Shown: piece by piece, positions 26,421 through 35,435 of the stretch | How the letters are laid out: every line of letters begins with the position of its first letter | Numbering within the stretch: the first letter of the stretch is position 1 | From: Verrucomicrobiota bacterium | GTDB taxonomy: Bacteria > Verrucomicrobiota > Verrucomicrobiia > Verrucomicrobiales > Akkermansiaceae | Assembly (NCBI GenBank): GCA_004293445.1 | Contig: RDYP01000005.1 | Coordinates: 78,784-142,783 of the forward strand | Direction of reading: 5' to 3' | Length of the DNA: 64,000 nt | The notes under the pieces: model-generated | Databases searched by the model: none | Told to the model about the DNA's origin: nothing | The model's input: the letters and a program-made list of their open reading frames with translations, nothing else | Position numbers and translations under genes: made by a program

Positions 26421-28631
26421 ATGTTCCGCTGGCTGCCATGGAAGTTCTTCGTGAAGCACGCCGCGCGGCGCTACGGGGTGCTCGATCCCGCCAACTTCCT
26501 CGCCCGCATCCGCCGCTTCGCGCAGCCGTCGGAGGTGGCCGAGCCACTCGAACTCCTGCGTGCCGGCATCGTCTTCCACGCCCGCGGCCTCGTGAATACC
26601 AAAGCGATCCAGCACAACCTCGACTGGGTCTGGCCCTACTGGGTCGAGCGCCAATTCAATCCCGACGATTCTTCCTTCGTTCCCCGGGCCTTCTCGTTCA
26701 GCCACATCAATCTCACCCACCGCAACTGGACCGCAGTCGGCAGACCGGGCGTCGCCGTTTATCCCATCGTCGACCCGCGCGGCCTAGTCACGCCGCTCCA
26801 CGATGGCTGGTCGCTGGACTTCTGGATCGTCGGCGACTCCGGCCAGAGCCTGTTGCCGAGTCAACTCGACGACCACGCCATCTCCCAGCAACTGCTGTTG
26901 GAGCCGGAACTCGTGGTTCTGACGCACGGCGAAATCCAAGGCAAACGGATCGAACTCGCGACCCGGATGAGCCCGTCCGCCACCTGCATCAGCGACATCG
27001 CGGCACGCAGCGAGGAAGACGGCTGGTTGGTCGTAGCCATCCGTCCTTACAATCCCGAAGGCATCCAGTTCATTCAAGAACTCGCTTTCCACTCCACCAC
27101 CCGCAGCTTTCGCGTCAACCACGAGGCCAGCGTCCGCTTCAGCGATTCACCCGACGCCCTGCGACTGGCCCACTACGCCGAAGGTGACGTCGGACTGGAC
27201 CTCCCCGGAGGCGACTCGCGTCAGGAAATCCACTGCGAGGTCGGCATGGCGACCGGTGCCGCCTTGTTCCGCCTGCGCGCCGGGACCACCCGCGAACTCG
27301 CGGTGGAAGTCCCGCTCGATCGCGACCTGCGCTCTCTCCGAACGCCGGCCGATCCCGCGCTGTCCTGGGACGAAGCCCTCCTCGACCAAGCCCGACTGGA
27401 CCTACCCGACGCACGGATGAAGTTCCTCTACGACGCCGCCCTGCGTAGCCTGCTGCTACTTTCGGCGGACGAGCTGGTACCAGGACCTTACACCTACCGC
27501 CGCTTCTGGTTTCGCGATGCCTGCCTGATGCTTCACCCGATGCTGCTCTGCGGGCAGCTCGATCGCGCCACGCGCATCCTCTCGACCTTTCCCCGACGCC
27601 AGACCTTTGCCGGGTATTTTCTGTCGCAGGAAGGCGAATGGGATTCCAACGGTCAAGTCCTTTGGATCGCCGCACGCCACGCGGAATTGAGCGGCGAGAT
27701 GCCCGGACTTGAAATGCAGCAGGCCTTGAAAAAGGCCGTACGCTGGTTGGCAAAAAAACGCCTCCCGAGCACCGGCCTGCTACCCGCCGGCTTCAGCGCC
27801 GAACACCTCGGGCCGAACGACTTCTACTACTGGGACAACTACTGGGCACTCGCCGGCCTACGCGCGATGTCCCGACTCTGGCAGGCCGATGGCGACCCCT
27901 TCGCAGACGAGGCGCAAAAGCTCGCGGCGGACTTCGCCGAGAGCATCCGCAAGAGCATCGATACCATCCCGCCCGCCCGCAGCCGCGGTGCCATCCCCGC
28001 CGCACCCGGCCGCCGCATGGACGCAGGTGCCATCGGGTCCATGGTTGCCGATTACCCGCTCCAAATCACCGCCCCGGGAGACCCGCAAGTGATGAAGACC
28101 GCCGGATTTCTGCTCGACCACTGCTGCCACCAAGGCGGGTTTTTCCAAGAAATGATCCACTCGGGGATCAACGCGTATCTCACCCTCGACCTCGCCCAAA
28201 CCTTTCTCCGGGCCGGCGACCCGCGCTTCGCGAGGCTGATCCGGCGCGTCGCCGAACTCGCCTCCCCCACCGGGCAATGGCCCGAAGCCATCCACCCCCG
28301 CACCCTTGGAGGCTGCATGGGCGACGGCCAACACGGCTGGGCCGCCGCCGAGTGGATCATGATGATGCGAAACTGCTTCGTCCGCGAGGAAGACGACGAG
28401 CTGGTTCTAGGCTCGGGCGTCCTCCCCGAATGGCTGGCAAAGGGCAGCGAACCCGCCTTCGGCCCCACCCTCACCCGCTGGGGCAGGGTCAGCGTTCGCC
28501 TCAACAGCGAGCGGCTCCATCTCGACGCCACTTGGCGCGGCGCAGCTCCCCGCGTCCGCGTCGCCCTCCCCGGCCACCTCAGCATCCTCGCCACACCCGG
28601 CCAACGCGAATTCCCCCTCCTCCCGATATGA
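26421..28631 (+). CDS. Six-hairpin-glycosidase-like protein, 736 aa
   Basis: The start is taken at ATG 26421 (MFRWLPWKFFVKHAARRYG). An ATG at 26373 in the same frame is possible. The N-terminal ~330 residues are beta-rich. The C-terminal half (about 340-690) looks like an alpha/alpha toroid of the glucoamylase/six-hairpin type, with YTYRRFWFRDACLMLHPMLL, EGEWDSNGQVLWIAARH, FYYWDNYWALAGLRAM and GQWPEAIHPRTLGG. Acidic residues in RFWFRD and GEWDSNGQ are in places where such enzymes hold catalytic or substrate-binding groups. No signal peptide is seen, so it probably acts in the cytoplasm. Its stop overlaps the start of the GT4 gene by four bases, which suggests a role in glucan or glycolipid metabolism. 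No gene name is justified. Confidence 0.75.
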   Translation: MFRWLPWKFFVKHAARRYGVLDPANFLARIRRFAQPSEVAEPLELLRAGIVFHARGLVNTKAIQHNLDWVWPYWVERQFNPDDSSFVPRAFSFSHINLTHRNWTAVGRPGVAVYPIVDPRGLVTPLHDGWSLDFWIVGDSGQSLLPSQLDDHAISQQLLLEPELVVLTHGEIQGKRIELATRMSPSATCISDIAARSEEDGWLVVAIRPYNPEGIQFIQELAFHSTTRSFRVNHEASVRFSDSPDALRLAHYAEGDVGLDLPGGDSRQEIHCEVGMATGAALFRLRAGTTRELAVEVPLDRDLRSLRTPADPALSWDEALLDQARLDLPDARMKFLYDAALRSLLLLSADELVPGPYTYRRFWFRDACLMLHPMLLCGQLDRATRILSTFPRRQTFAGYFLSQEGEWDSNGQVLWIAARHAELSGEMPGLEMQQALKKAVRWLAKKRLPSTGLLPAGFSAEHLGPNDFYYWDNYWALAGLRAMSRLWQADGDPFADEAQKLAADFAESIRKSIDTIPPARSRGAIPAAPGRRMDAGAIGSMVADYPLQITAPGDPQVMKTAGFLLDHCCHQGGFFQEMIHSGINAYLTLDLAQTFLRAGDPRFARLIRRVAELASPTGQWPEAIHPRTLGGCMGDGQHGWAAAEWIMMMRNCFVREEDDELVLGSGVLPEWLAKGSEPAFGPTLTRWGRVSVRLNSERLHLDATWRGAAPRVRVALPGHLSILATPGQREFPLLPI

Positions 28632-29917
28632 AAATCGCGCTCTTCACCAATACCTACCTCCCCCACGTCGGCGGCGTCGCCCGCTCCGTCCAAACCCTCG
28701 CCGAGGCCTGCCGCGCGCGCGGCCACCAAGTTCGGGTCGTTGCCCCGGAATTCGAAAACGCGACGCCTCAGCCCGATGTCCTCCGCGTTCCGGCGATCCA
28801 ACATTTCCACGGCAGCGACTTCTCCGTCCGCCTGCCGGTCCCAAACCTGATCCGCGACTTCATGGACGACTTCCGACCGGACATCATCCACAGCCACCAT
28901 CCCTTTCTGTTAGGCGACGCCGCCCTCCGCGAATCCTGGAAAATGCGAGTGCCTCTCGTCTTCACCCACCACACCCTCTACGAGCGCTACACGCACTACA
29001 TCCCCCTCGACTCCCCCGCCCTCCAGCGCTTCGCCCTCCGCCTCGCCTGCGAATACTGCGAACTCTGCAATCAAGTCATCGCCCCCAGCGAAAGCATCGC
29101 CCGCCTCCTGCGCGAGCGCGGTGTGAGCAGCCCCATCACCGCCATCCCGACCGGGATCGACACCGCTTTCTTCGCCGCCGGCAAAGGCACGCGCTTCCGC
29201 AAGCGAGCGGGAATCCCGCACGATGCCCAGGTGATCGGCCACACCGGCCGCCTCGCGCGGGAAAAAAACCTGCTCTTCCTGGCCGATGCCCTCGCGCCCC
29301 TGCTCGCCGCCGACCGGAACCGCATCTTCCTCGTCGTCGGCGATGGCGATGCCCGTGCGGAAATGCTCGACCATCTCCGCCCCCACGCCACGGCCGACCA
29401 GCTGTGCTTCGTCGGCAGTCAGTCCGGCAGCGACCTCGCCGATGCCTACGCCGCGATGGACTGCTTCGCCTTCGCCTCCCAGACCGAGACCCAGGGCCTC
29501 GTCCTCGCCGAAGCCATGGCCGCGGGCAAACCCGTCGTCGCCCTCGACGGTCCCGGCGTCCGCGAAATTCTCCACGACCAGCAAAACGGCTTGCTGCTCG
29601 ATGCCCACGCCAGCACGCACGACTTCGGCAAGGCTCTCGCCCGACTGCTGCACGACCCCGCCTTGTCCGCCTCCTACTCCCGCGCCGCCCGCAACAGTGC
29701 CGCGAGTTACGACCGCGACCACTGCATCGACCGCGTGCTCGACTGCTACGCCGCCCTGATCGAACGCCACCCGCACGACCCCAGTGCCGCCGACCCAGGA
29801 ACCTGGGACCGCCTGCTCGCGGGCATCAGCGTCGAGTGGAGCCTGCTCGTCGAAAAAATGTCGGCTGCCGCCGCCGCCGTCAGCCCCAGCCCAGCTACGG
29901 AGGCCCATCGTGATTAG
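28628..29917 (+). CDS. GT4-family glycosyltransferase, 429 aa
   Basis: The protein begins MKIALFTNTYLPHVGGVARS, the classic N-terminal Rossmann start of a GT4 (GT-B fold) enzyme. It continues with FRPDIIHSHHPFLLGDAALR, PTGIDTAFF, GHTGRLAREKNLLFLADAL and the C-terminal donor-binding E-x7-E region SQTETQGLVLAEAMAAGKP. It is closest in look to retaining enzymes that glucosylate or mannosylate lipids or cyclic sugars, for example diacylglycerol or phosphatidylinositol glycosyltransferases. The acceptor cannot be told from sequence. The start ATG overlaps the previous stop (ATGA), and the gene end overlaps the next GTG start by eight bases, so all are in one operon. Confidence 0.88.
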   Translation: MKIALFTNTYLPHVGGVARSVQTLAEACRARGHQVRVVAPEFENATPQPDVLRVPAIQHFHGSDFSVRLPVPNLIRDFMDDFRPDIIHSHHPFLLGDAALRESWKMRVPLVFTHHTLYERYTHYIPLDSPALQRFALRLACEYCELCNQVIAPSESIARLLRERGVSSPITAIPTGIDTAFFAAGKGTRFRKRAGIPHDAQVIGHTGRLAREKNLLFLADALAPLLAADRNRIFLVVGDGDARAEMLDHLRPHATADQLCFVGSQSGSDLADAYAAMDCFAFASQTETQGLVLAEAMAAGKPVVALDGPGVREILHDQQNGLLLDAHASTHDFGKALARLLHDPALSASYSRAARNSAASYDRDHCIDRVLDCYAALIERHPHDPSAADPGTWDRLLAGISVEWSLLVEKMSAAAAAVSPSPATEAHRD

Positions 29918-32342
29918 TCCCATCATCGTCCGCCTCAAATGGCTGCGGCGGAAATTCAGCCGCAGCCACTGGGCCGCCCGCCTACTCGGCATCCGGCCGC
30001 CACCCGGCGAAGCCGAGCTGCCCGGACTCATCTTGATCCAAATCGACGGACTCTCCCGCCCGGAATTCGAACGCGCCCTCGCCCACGGCAAGCTCCCCTT
30101 CCTCGCCAGCCTCATCCGCCGCCGCCACTTCAGCGTCGAGAGCTTCTACTCCGGCGTCCCCTCCACCACCCCCGCCGTCCAGGCCGAACTCTTCCACGGC
30201 GTCCGCCACGCCGTCCCTGCCTTCCAATTCCTCCACCGCGCGACCGGGAAAGTCCTGAGAATGTACGACGCCGATGCCGCCGCCAGCATCGAAGCCCGCC
30301 TCATGACCCAAGGCTGGCCGCCTCTGCTGCAAGATGGCAGCGCTTATTCCGATATCTACCGCGCCGGTGCCAGCCGTTCTCGCTATTGCTCGCAAGACCT
30401 CGCACCTGACGAAATTCTCCGCCGCCTCCATCCCCTCCAAGGCCTCCTGCTCGCCATCGCCTACGCGCCGACCCTCGTCCGACTCCTCGGCCTCGCCCTG
30501 CTGGAATGCGCGCTTGCGGTCACCGATGCCCTCAAAGGCTTGCTTCAGCACGAACGCGCCCTGCCCGAGATCGCCTTCATCCCCGCCCGCGTCATCGTCT
30601 GCATCCTGCTGCGCGAGGCCGTTCGTTTCCAAGTCATGCTCGACATCGAACGCGGCACTCCCGTCGTCCACGCCAACTTTCTCGGCTACGATGAACAAGC
30701 CCACCGCCGCGGACCCGACTCGCCCTTCGCCCACTGGACCCTGCGCGGCATCGACCGCGCCATCCGCGACCTCTACCGCGCCGCCGGCCGCTGCCGCCAT
30801 CGCGATTACGAACTCATCGTCCACTCCGACCACGGACAAGAACACAGCCGCCCCTACGCCGCCGCACGGGGTCGCGACCTCGATCCCGCCCTGCGCGAAG
30901 TCTTCTCCCACGGCCCGCTCGCCGACTTCCCGATCTGGACCAGCAAATTCCCCGAACGCCTCGGCCACGCGCTCGACCGCATCCGCCACCTGCTCGGCTT
31001 GCCCCTCTCGAAAAACCCAGCCCTCGGTGCCCCCGACCCCGCCCGCCAGATCGTCGTCACCGCGATGGGCCCCATCGGCCACCTCTACACGCCACAGGCC
31101 CTCGATCCCATCGCCCTCGACCACTACGCCCACCAGCTCGTGCATCAAGCCGGCATCCCTCTGGTCCTCCACCGCAGGGCCGACGGCAGCGTCGCCGCTC
31201 ACAATCGCCGCGGCCACTGGTCCCTCCCCGCCGATCGCGCCGCGGTCCTCGGCCACAACCACCCCTTCCTGGCCGAGGCCACCAACGACCTGGTTCACCT
31301 CTGCGCCCACCCCGATGCCGGCGACCTCGTCCTCAGCGGCTGGGACCCACAGGACCGACCACTCAGCTTCCCCTGGGAAAATGGCGCGCATGGCGGCCCC
31401 GGCGCGACCGAGACCCATGGCTTCCTTCTCCTCCCCGACCGCATCCGCCACTGGCATCTCGCCCACCTGCCACGCACCGGCAGCCGCGTCCGGGGCGATG
31501 ACTTGCGGAAGATCGCCCTCCACTTCCTCGGCCGCGACGGCCCCCGCGAAGAACGCGTCCCCCACCATCCGCCACGCGGCCCCGGAGCCCCCCTGCGCGT
31601 CATGACCTACAACATCCACAGCTGCCTCGGCATCGACGGCAAGACCCGCCCCGAACGCGTCGCCCGCGTCATCAACCACTTCGACCCCGATCTCGTCGCC
31701 GTCCAGGAAGTCGATGCCCACCGCCCCCGCAGCGGCCACCACGACCAGTCCCAGCGGATCTCCGACCACCTGCGCATGGACCACGTCTTCCACGCGATGT
31801 TCGAAGAACAGCGCGAACGCTACGGCATCGCCATCTTCTCCAAGCACCCCTTCACCATCGTCAAATCCGGCTTCCTCACCCTCGCCGCGCCCCGATGGTT
31901 TCGCGAAACCCGTGGCGCGATCTGGGTGACGCTCGGCATCGATGGCCGGCCGCCCATTCATTTCCTCAACACCCACTTCGGCCTCGGTCGCGCCGAACGC
32001 CGGATCCAGGCCGCGGAACTGCTCGGCCCGGACTGGCTCGGCGCGATCCCGGAAAAAGAGCCGATCATCCTCTGCGGCGACCTCAATTCGAGCCCGCGCT
32101 CCACCCCCTGCCGCCTGCTCCGCCAACGCTTGCGCGATGCCCAGGAATCCCTCCCCGGCCACGCACCCCGCCCCACCTTCTCCAGCGTCAGACCCCTCCT
32201 CCGCATCGACCACGTTTTCGTCAGCCCCCACTTCCAAGTCCGGCGGATCGAAGTCCCCGACAGCCCCAGCGCCCTGCTCGCCTCAGACCACCTGCCGCTC
32301 TGCGTCGAGCTCAGCCTCCCCCTCTTCCATGCGCATCCTTGA
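29910..32342 (+). CDS. Fusion of a type I phosphodiesterase/pyrophosphatase and an EEP phosphatase domain, 810 aa
   Basis: The start is GTG at 29910, six bases after CGGAGG (29898-29903), the best Shine-Dalgarno in this operon. Residues about 38-480 are an alkaline-phosphatase-superfamily domain. The metal motif is LILIQIDGLSRPEF, the probable nucleophile Thr is in SGVPSTTPAVQAELFHG, and the later ligands are in FLGYDEQAHRRGPDSP and HSDHGQEHSRPY. Two hydrophobic segments (about 175-235) may dip into the membrane. Residues about 561-805 are an endonuclease/exonuclease/phosphatase domain with MTYNIHSC, VAVQEVDAHR, LNTHFGLGRAERR, CGDLNSSP and SDHLPLCVEL. Both domains keep their catalytic residues. 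EEP domains of this type often sit beside VTT and phospholipase genes, so lipid headgroup turnover is more likely than DNA cleavage. That is inference. Confidence 0.85.
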   Translation: MISPIIVRLKWLRRKFSRSHWAARLLGIRPPPGEAELPGLILIQIDGLSRPEFERALAHGKLPFLASLIRRRHFSVESFYSGVPSTTPAVQAELFHGVRHAVPAFQFLHRATGKVLRMYDADAAASIEARLMTQGWPPLLQDGSAYSDIYRAGASRSRYCSQDLAPDEILRRLHPLQGLLLAIAYAPTLVRLLGLALLECALAVTDALKGLLQHERALPEIAFIPARVIVCILLREAVRFQVMLDIERGTPVVHANFLGYDEQAHRRGPDSPFAHWTLRGIDRAIRDLYRAAGRCRHRDYELIVHSDHGQEHSRPYAAARGRDLDPALREVFSHGPLADFPIWTSKFPERLGHALDRIRHLLGLPLSKNPALGAPDPARQIVVTAMGPIGHLYTPQALDPIALDHYAHQLVHQAGIPLVLHRRADGSVAAHNRRGHWSLPADRAAVLGHNHPFLAEATNDLVHLCAHPDAGDLVLSGWDPQDRPLSFPWENGAHGGPGATETHGFLLLPDRIRHWHLAHLPRTGSRVRGDDLRKIALHFLGRDGPREERVPHHPPRGPGAPLRVMTYNIHSCLGIDGKTRPERVARVINHFDPDLVAVQEVDAHRPRSGHHDQSQRISDHLRMDHVFHAMFEEQRERYGIAIFSKHPFTIVKSGFLTLAAPRWFRETRGAIWVTLGIDGRPPIHFLNTHFGLGRAERRIQAAELLGPDWLGAIPEKEPIILCGDLNSSPRSTPCRLLRQRLRDAQESLPGHAPRPTFSSVRPLLRIDHVFVSPHFQVRRIEVPDSPSALLASDHLPLCVELSLPLFHAHP

Positions 32343-32979
32343 CCTCGCGCGCCGCCACCGCGGCAAGCTCGCCCTTTGCTTCGTGCTCGCCGCCGCAGCA
32401 CTCTGGCTCGCACGCGGCTACGGTCCCGGAAACACCCGCGAAAAACTGTTAGATTTCGGCGAATCCTTGCCCCCCGCCGCCTTCATCGCCGCTTTCCTCG
32501 TCCTCCCCCTGCTGGGCTTCCCCATCAGCATCTTCCTCGTCCTCGCCGGCATCCGCTTCGGCCTTGTCGGTGGGATGACGCTGGCCGCATTCGGCATCAC
32601 CTGCCACCACCTCGCCAGCTTCCGGCTCGCCCACGGCTGCTTCCGCGAACCCGTCCAGCGCCGCCTCGCCCGCGCCGGCCACACCATGCCCTCCATCCCT
32701 TCTCGCCACCGACTCTGGTTCACCGCCCTCTTCGCCGCCATCCACGGCCCGCCCTACATCGCCAAGCTCTACCTGCTCGCCCTCACCGACCTTCCCTTTC
32801 GCATCTACCTCGGCATCGGCGCACCGATTTACATCCTCTTTTGCCTGATCCCGGTGGGCGCCGGTAGCGCACTCATCGACTTCAACCCGACATGGCTCTA
32901 CCTCCTTCTCGCCGCATCGACCGTACTCCTCCTCGCCGCTTTGGCCTTCCGTCGATGCCGGGCACCAGGCCGCCCGTGA
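32329..32979 (+). CDS. VTT/TVP38-like polytopic membrane protein, 216 aa
   Basis: The ATG at 32329 overlaps the preceding gene by 14 bases. There are about five hydrophobic segments: LALCFVLAAAALWLARG, AAFIAAFLVLPLLGFPISI, LVLAGIRFGLVGGMTLAAF, LPFRIYLGIGAPIYILF and WLYLLLAASTVLLLAALAF. The central FPISIFLVLAGIRFG and IHGPPYIAKLYLLALTDLPF parts look like the VTT (SNARE-associated, DedA/TVP38) fold, whose known members flip phospholipids or undecaprenyl phosphate. The match is moderate because the canonical glycine motifs are only partly present. Its position behind a GT4 and a phosphodiesterase fits a role in lipid movement. Confidence 0.65.
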   Translation: MRILDLARRHRGKLALCFVLAAAALWLARGYGPGNTREKLLDFGESLPPAAFIAAFLVLPLLGFPISIFLVLAGIRFGLVGGMTLAAFGITCHHLASFRLAHGCFREPVQRRLARAGHTMPSIPSRHRLWFTALFAAIHGPPYIAKLYLLALTDLPFRIYLGIGAPIYILFCLIPVGAGSALIDFNPTWLYLLLAASTVLLLAALAFRRCRAPGRP

Positions 32980-32989
32980 TCCTCCCGCG

Positions 32990-34366
32990 TCACCACTCCC
33001 GAGGCAGCTTTTGCAAATCGGCAGCAAGCTCCGTAGCGCGGACGAAATGACAACCCGGCACCGCGACGGACAGCTCACGGCAAACAACGATCGCCGCCAC
33101 CTCGATCCCCGCCCGCTTCAAGCGACGCAGCAGGTCGGCACGGCTATCCGACCAGCCCGCAAACACGCAGAGGCAGCCCGCCAATCCATCCGCGTGCCGG
33201 ATGACCCGCTGCGCCACTTCTTCGAAATCATCGCCCGGCGCGCATTCGACCGATGCCAGCACTTCGAGCAACATCTCCGCCCGCCCCGGGCCACGACCCG
33301 CGCTCAGCGTTCGTTTCTCAGCGGCGGGGAAGAGAAGCTCGATCGATGACTCTCGGGCATCGACCCCTGCCAAAAAGGACGCCGCAACCGACACCGCGTG
33401 CTCGAAGAGATCCTCATCACCCGCCCGCGGAAACTGATCCAAGACCAAGCCATGACGCGGGAAAACCTCATCTTCCAGTTCTTTCACTACCGGCCTGCCG
33501 GTCCGCGCCCAGGTCGGCCAGTGGACCAGCCGCAGCGGATCGCCAGACTGGTAATCGCGCAGCCCGGTGAACTCGCCGCCACCACCGGACTCGCGAGCCA
33601 CCGACTCGCCGCCGCTCTCGCAACGCGCGCCGCCCGGCAACTCGAAACACGGCAAGGCGTAGCGACGTGGCAAAACCACCAGCGTCGCCGATGCCGCCGC
33701 GACTTTCACACAGCGCTGAAAAAGCCCCAGAGGATCGGGCAGCAGCACGCGCAGATCGTTCAGCCGGACCAGCCCTCGGCGCAGCGGCGTCAGGGTCATC
33801 GTCACCGTCCCGCCCTCCGCGCGCTGCAAACGATCGACGGCCGGACTCCTTCCGTCGTCGAAATTCCGGCGCGATTCGCAAAGCCAATTCCAGCGATACC
33901 ATGCCAGCCCCCGATCGAAGAAATTCCGTGTCGCCTCACCCGGCTCGCGCACGCTGCGGAACTGCATCTGATCCGGCCGCGGATCGGGCGCGATCTCCAG
34001 CAATTGGAATCGACGCAGCTGGCGGCGCTGATGATTGATGATCTCGACTCCGTAACTCAGTGCCTGACCCACCGTGGCATGGCCCGGCAGCTCGCGAACC
34101 GCGCTCAATTTCGCACGACGGCAAGGCAGGCCCGACAGCCCGACGATGACCAGTCCGCAGGCGAGAGCGAAACTCAGATACACCGGCGTATCGGCATTTC
34201 CCACGGCCAGCCCGGCGGCGACCACGATGACGATCAGCACAGCGATGCCTGCCGGTCGGACACGGCGGCGAAGGAAATGATTGAGCCCCGTGCCGCAGCG
34301 GTAGAAATGGAAAATCAGATCGCGTGGCACTCCCCGATCTCTCGCGAATCCCCCACCGCTTGGCAA
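32990..34366 (-). CDS. DUF58 domain-containing protein, 458 aa
   Basis: There are two membrane segments near the N-terminus (AGIAVLIVIVVAAGLAVG, VYLSFALACGLVIVGLSG), as in other DUF58 proteins. The DUF58 hallmark EFTGLRDYQSGDPLRLVHW is at about residues 262-280, followed by RTGRPVVKELEDE and a vWA-like C-terminal half. DUF58 proteins usually accompany MoxR ATPases and transglutaminase-like membrane proteins. A MoxR lies upstream on the same strand, with HflK and HflC between, and a transglutaminase-like gene is at 47280. The role is unknown but linked to envelope protein assembly. It is convergent with the VTT-like gene, ten bases apart. The ATG at 34366 is followed by a long pre-membrane stretch and could be too far upstream. 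Confidence 0.85.
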   Translation of the reverse strand: MPSGGGFARDRGVPRDLIFHFYRCGTGLNHFLRRRVRPAGIAVLIVIVVAAGLAVGNADTPVYLSFALACGLVIVGLSGLPCRRAKLSAVRELPGHATVGQALSYGVEIINHQRRQLRRFQLLEIAPDPRPDQMQFRSVREPGEATRNFFDRGLAWYRWNWLCESRRNFDDGRSPAVDRLQRAEGGTVTMTLTPLRRGLVRLNDLRVLLPDPLGLFQRCVKVAAASATLVVLPRRYALPCFELPGGARCESGGESVARESGGGGEFTGLRDYQSGDPLRLVHWPTWARTGRPVVKELEDEVFPRHGLVLDQFPRAGDEDLFEHAVSVAASFLAGVDARESSIELLFPAAEKRTLSAGRGPGRAEMLLEVLASVECAPGDDFEEVAQRVIRHADGLAGCLCVFAGWSDSRADLLRRLKRAGIEVAAIVVCRELSVAVPGCHFVRATELAADLQKLPREW

Positions 34367-34390
34367 GCAAGCCCTCCCCTAGAGGTCACG

Positions 34391-34418
34391 GGAATCGGGA
34401 CGAGAGTGTCCCGACTCC
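34391..34418 (-). terminator. Hairpin between hflC and the DUF58 gene
   Basis: An inverted repeat, ggaatcgggac...gtcccgactcc, forms a stem of ten pairs with one A/C mismatch and a six-base loop. It lies in the 67-base gap after hflC. No T-run follows, so it may only pause or stabilise the message instead of ending it. Confidence 0.4.
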
Positions 34419-34433
34419 TTCGCCCTGCCACTT

Positions 34434-35429
34434 TCAAGGCGCGTTTCCGGAGTTTCCGGACACGGGCTCGTCGATCCCTTTCAACAGTCGGAACAAGTCG
34501 CTGTGCGTCGTGAAAATCACCGTCGTGTCCTTCGTCAAAGACTTCTGATACGTCTCCAAAGTCTTCACGAATTGATAGAAATCGGCGGCGGAAGGACTCG
34601 ATGCGTAGGCCGCGGCATAAATGCCAGTCGCCTCGGCGTCGGCCTTGCCCTTGATCTCCTGCTCCTTGCGGTAGGCCTCGGACTCGATCGATAACAGATC
34701 GCGCTCCTTGCGGCCGAGGATCTTGGCGGCTTCACCCGCACCTTCCGAACGGAAACGCTCGGCGATCTGCTGGCGCTCCGATGCCATCCGCGCATAAATC
34801 TTGTCCACCACGTCGGGCTTGTAGTTCACCCGCTTGAAGCGGATGTCGATCAACTGGATGCCCCACTTTTCCACCTTCGGCGCAGCGGCCTTGAGGATCT
34901 GCTGATCGAGCACCGAACGACCCTCGCGGATCGGCGGCAGCACCCCGAGATTGGAATCCGCCGCCGCCAGAGCCTCGTCCCGCACCGGCTTGCGCGACTT
35001 GTCGCTGCGGATGACCTCGATCAAATCGTGCGAGGCGATCACGTTGCGGGTCTCGCTGCCGATGATGTCATTGAGCCGGGACTGCGCGCTGCGTTCGTCG
35101 CGGAGTTTCTCGAAGTAAATCTTCGGATTGGAAATCCGCCAGCGGGCGAAGTTGTCGACACTGATGTAGAGCTTGTCGCGAGTCGGCATCTCGGTGGCCG
35201 GCCCGTCCCATTCGAGGATCCGCTTTTCGATGCGGTTGACCTGCTGGATGAAGGGCTTCTTGAAATGCAAACCGGCCTCGTTTTTCTGCGGGTCGGCATT
35301 GATCGGAACCCCGACCGGCTTGCCGAACTCGGTGATGAAGACCTGCTCGGTCTCGCTCACCGTGAAGACGCTGGCGGAGCCGATGACGAAGGCGGCAAAG
35401 AGGGCGAAAAGAAGGGCAATGCGTTTCAT
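34434..35429 (-). CDS. hflC: HflC-type band-7/SPFH protein, 331 aa
   Basis: The N-terminus is one membrane anchor (IALLFALFAAFVIGSASVF) followed by an SPFH/band-7 domain: TVSETEQVFITEFGKPVG, AGLHFKKPFIQQVNRIEKR, DNFARWRISNPKIYFEKL. The C-terminal part has the helical stretch AERFRSEGAGEAAKILGRKE and ADFYQFVKTLETYQKSL, typical of HflC. HflC with HflK forms a large periplasmic cage around FtsH and modulates its proteolysis. The gene begins six bases after the hflK stop, so both are made together. Length matches the family. Confidence 0.93.
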   Translation of the reverse strand: MKRIALLFALFAAFVIGSASVFTVSETEQVFITEFGKPVGVPINADPQKNEAGLHFKKPFIQQVNRIEKRILEWDGPATEMPTRDKLYISVDNFARWRISNPKIYFEKLRDERSAQSRLNDIIGSETRNVIASHDLIEVIRSDKSRKPVRDEALAAADSNLGVLPPIREGRSVLDQQILKAAAPKVEKWGIQLIDIRFKRVNYKPDVVDKIYARMASERQQIAERFRSEGAGEAAKILGRKERDLLSIESEAYRKEQEIKGKADAEATGIYAAAYASSPSAADFYQFVKTLETYQKSLTKDTTVIFTTHSDLFRLLKGIDEPVSGNSGNAP

Positions 35430-35435
35430 GGCGGA

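Noticed and set aside
29982..32237. Long minus-strand open frame of 751 codons
   Set aside because: It is antisense to the phosphodiesterase/EEP gene and has the same low-complexity Gly/Glu/Val/Ala bias. No motif is seen.
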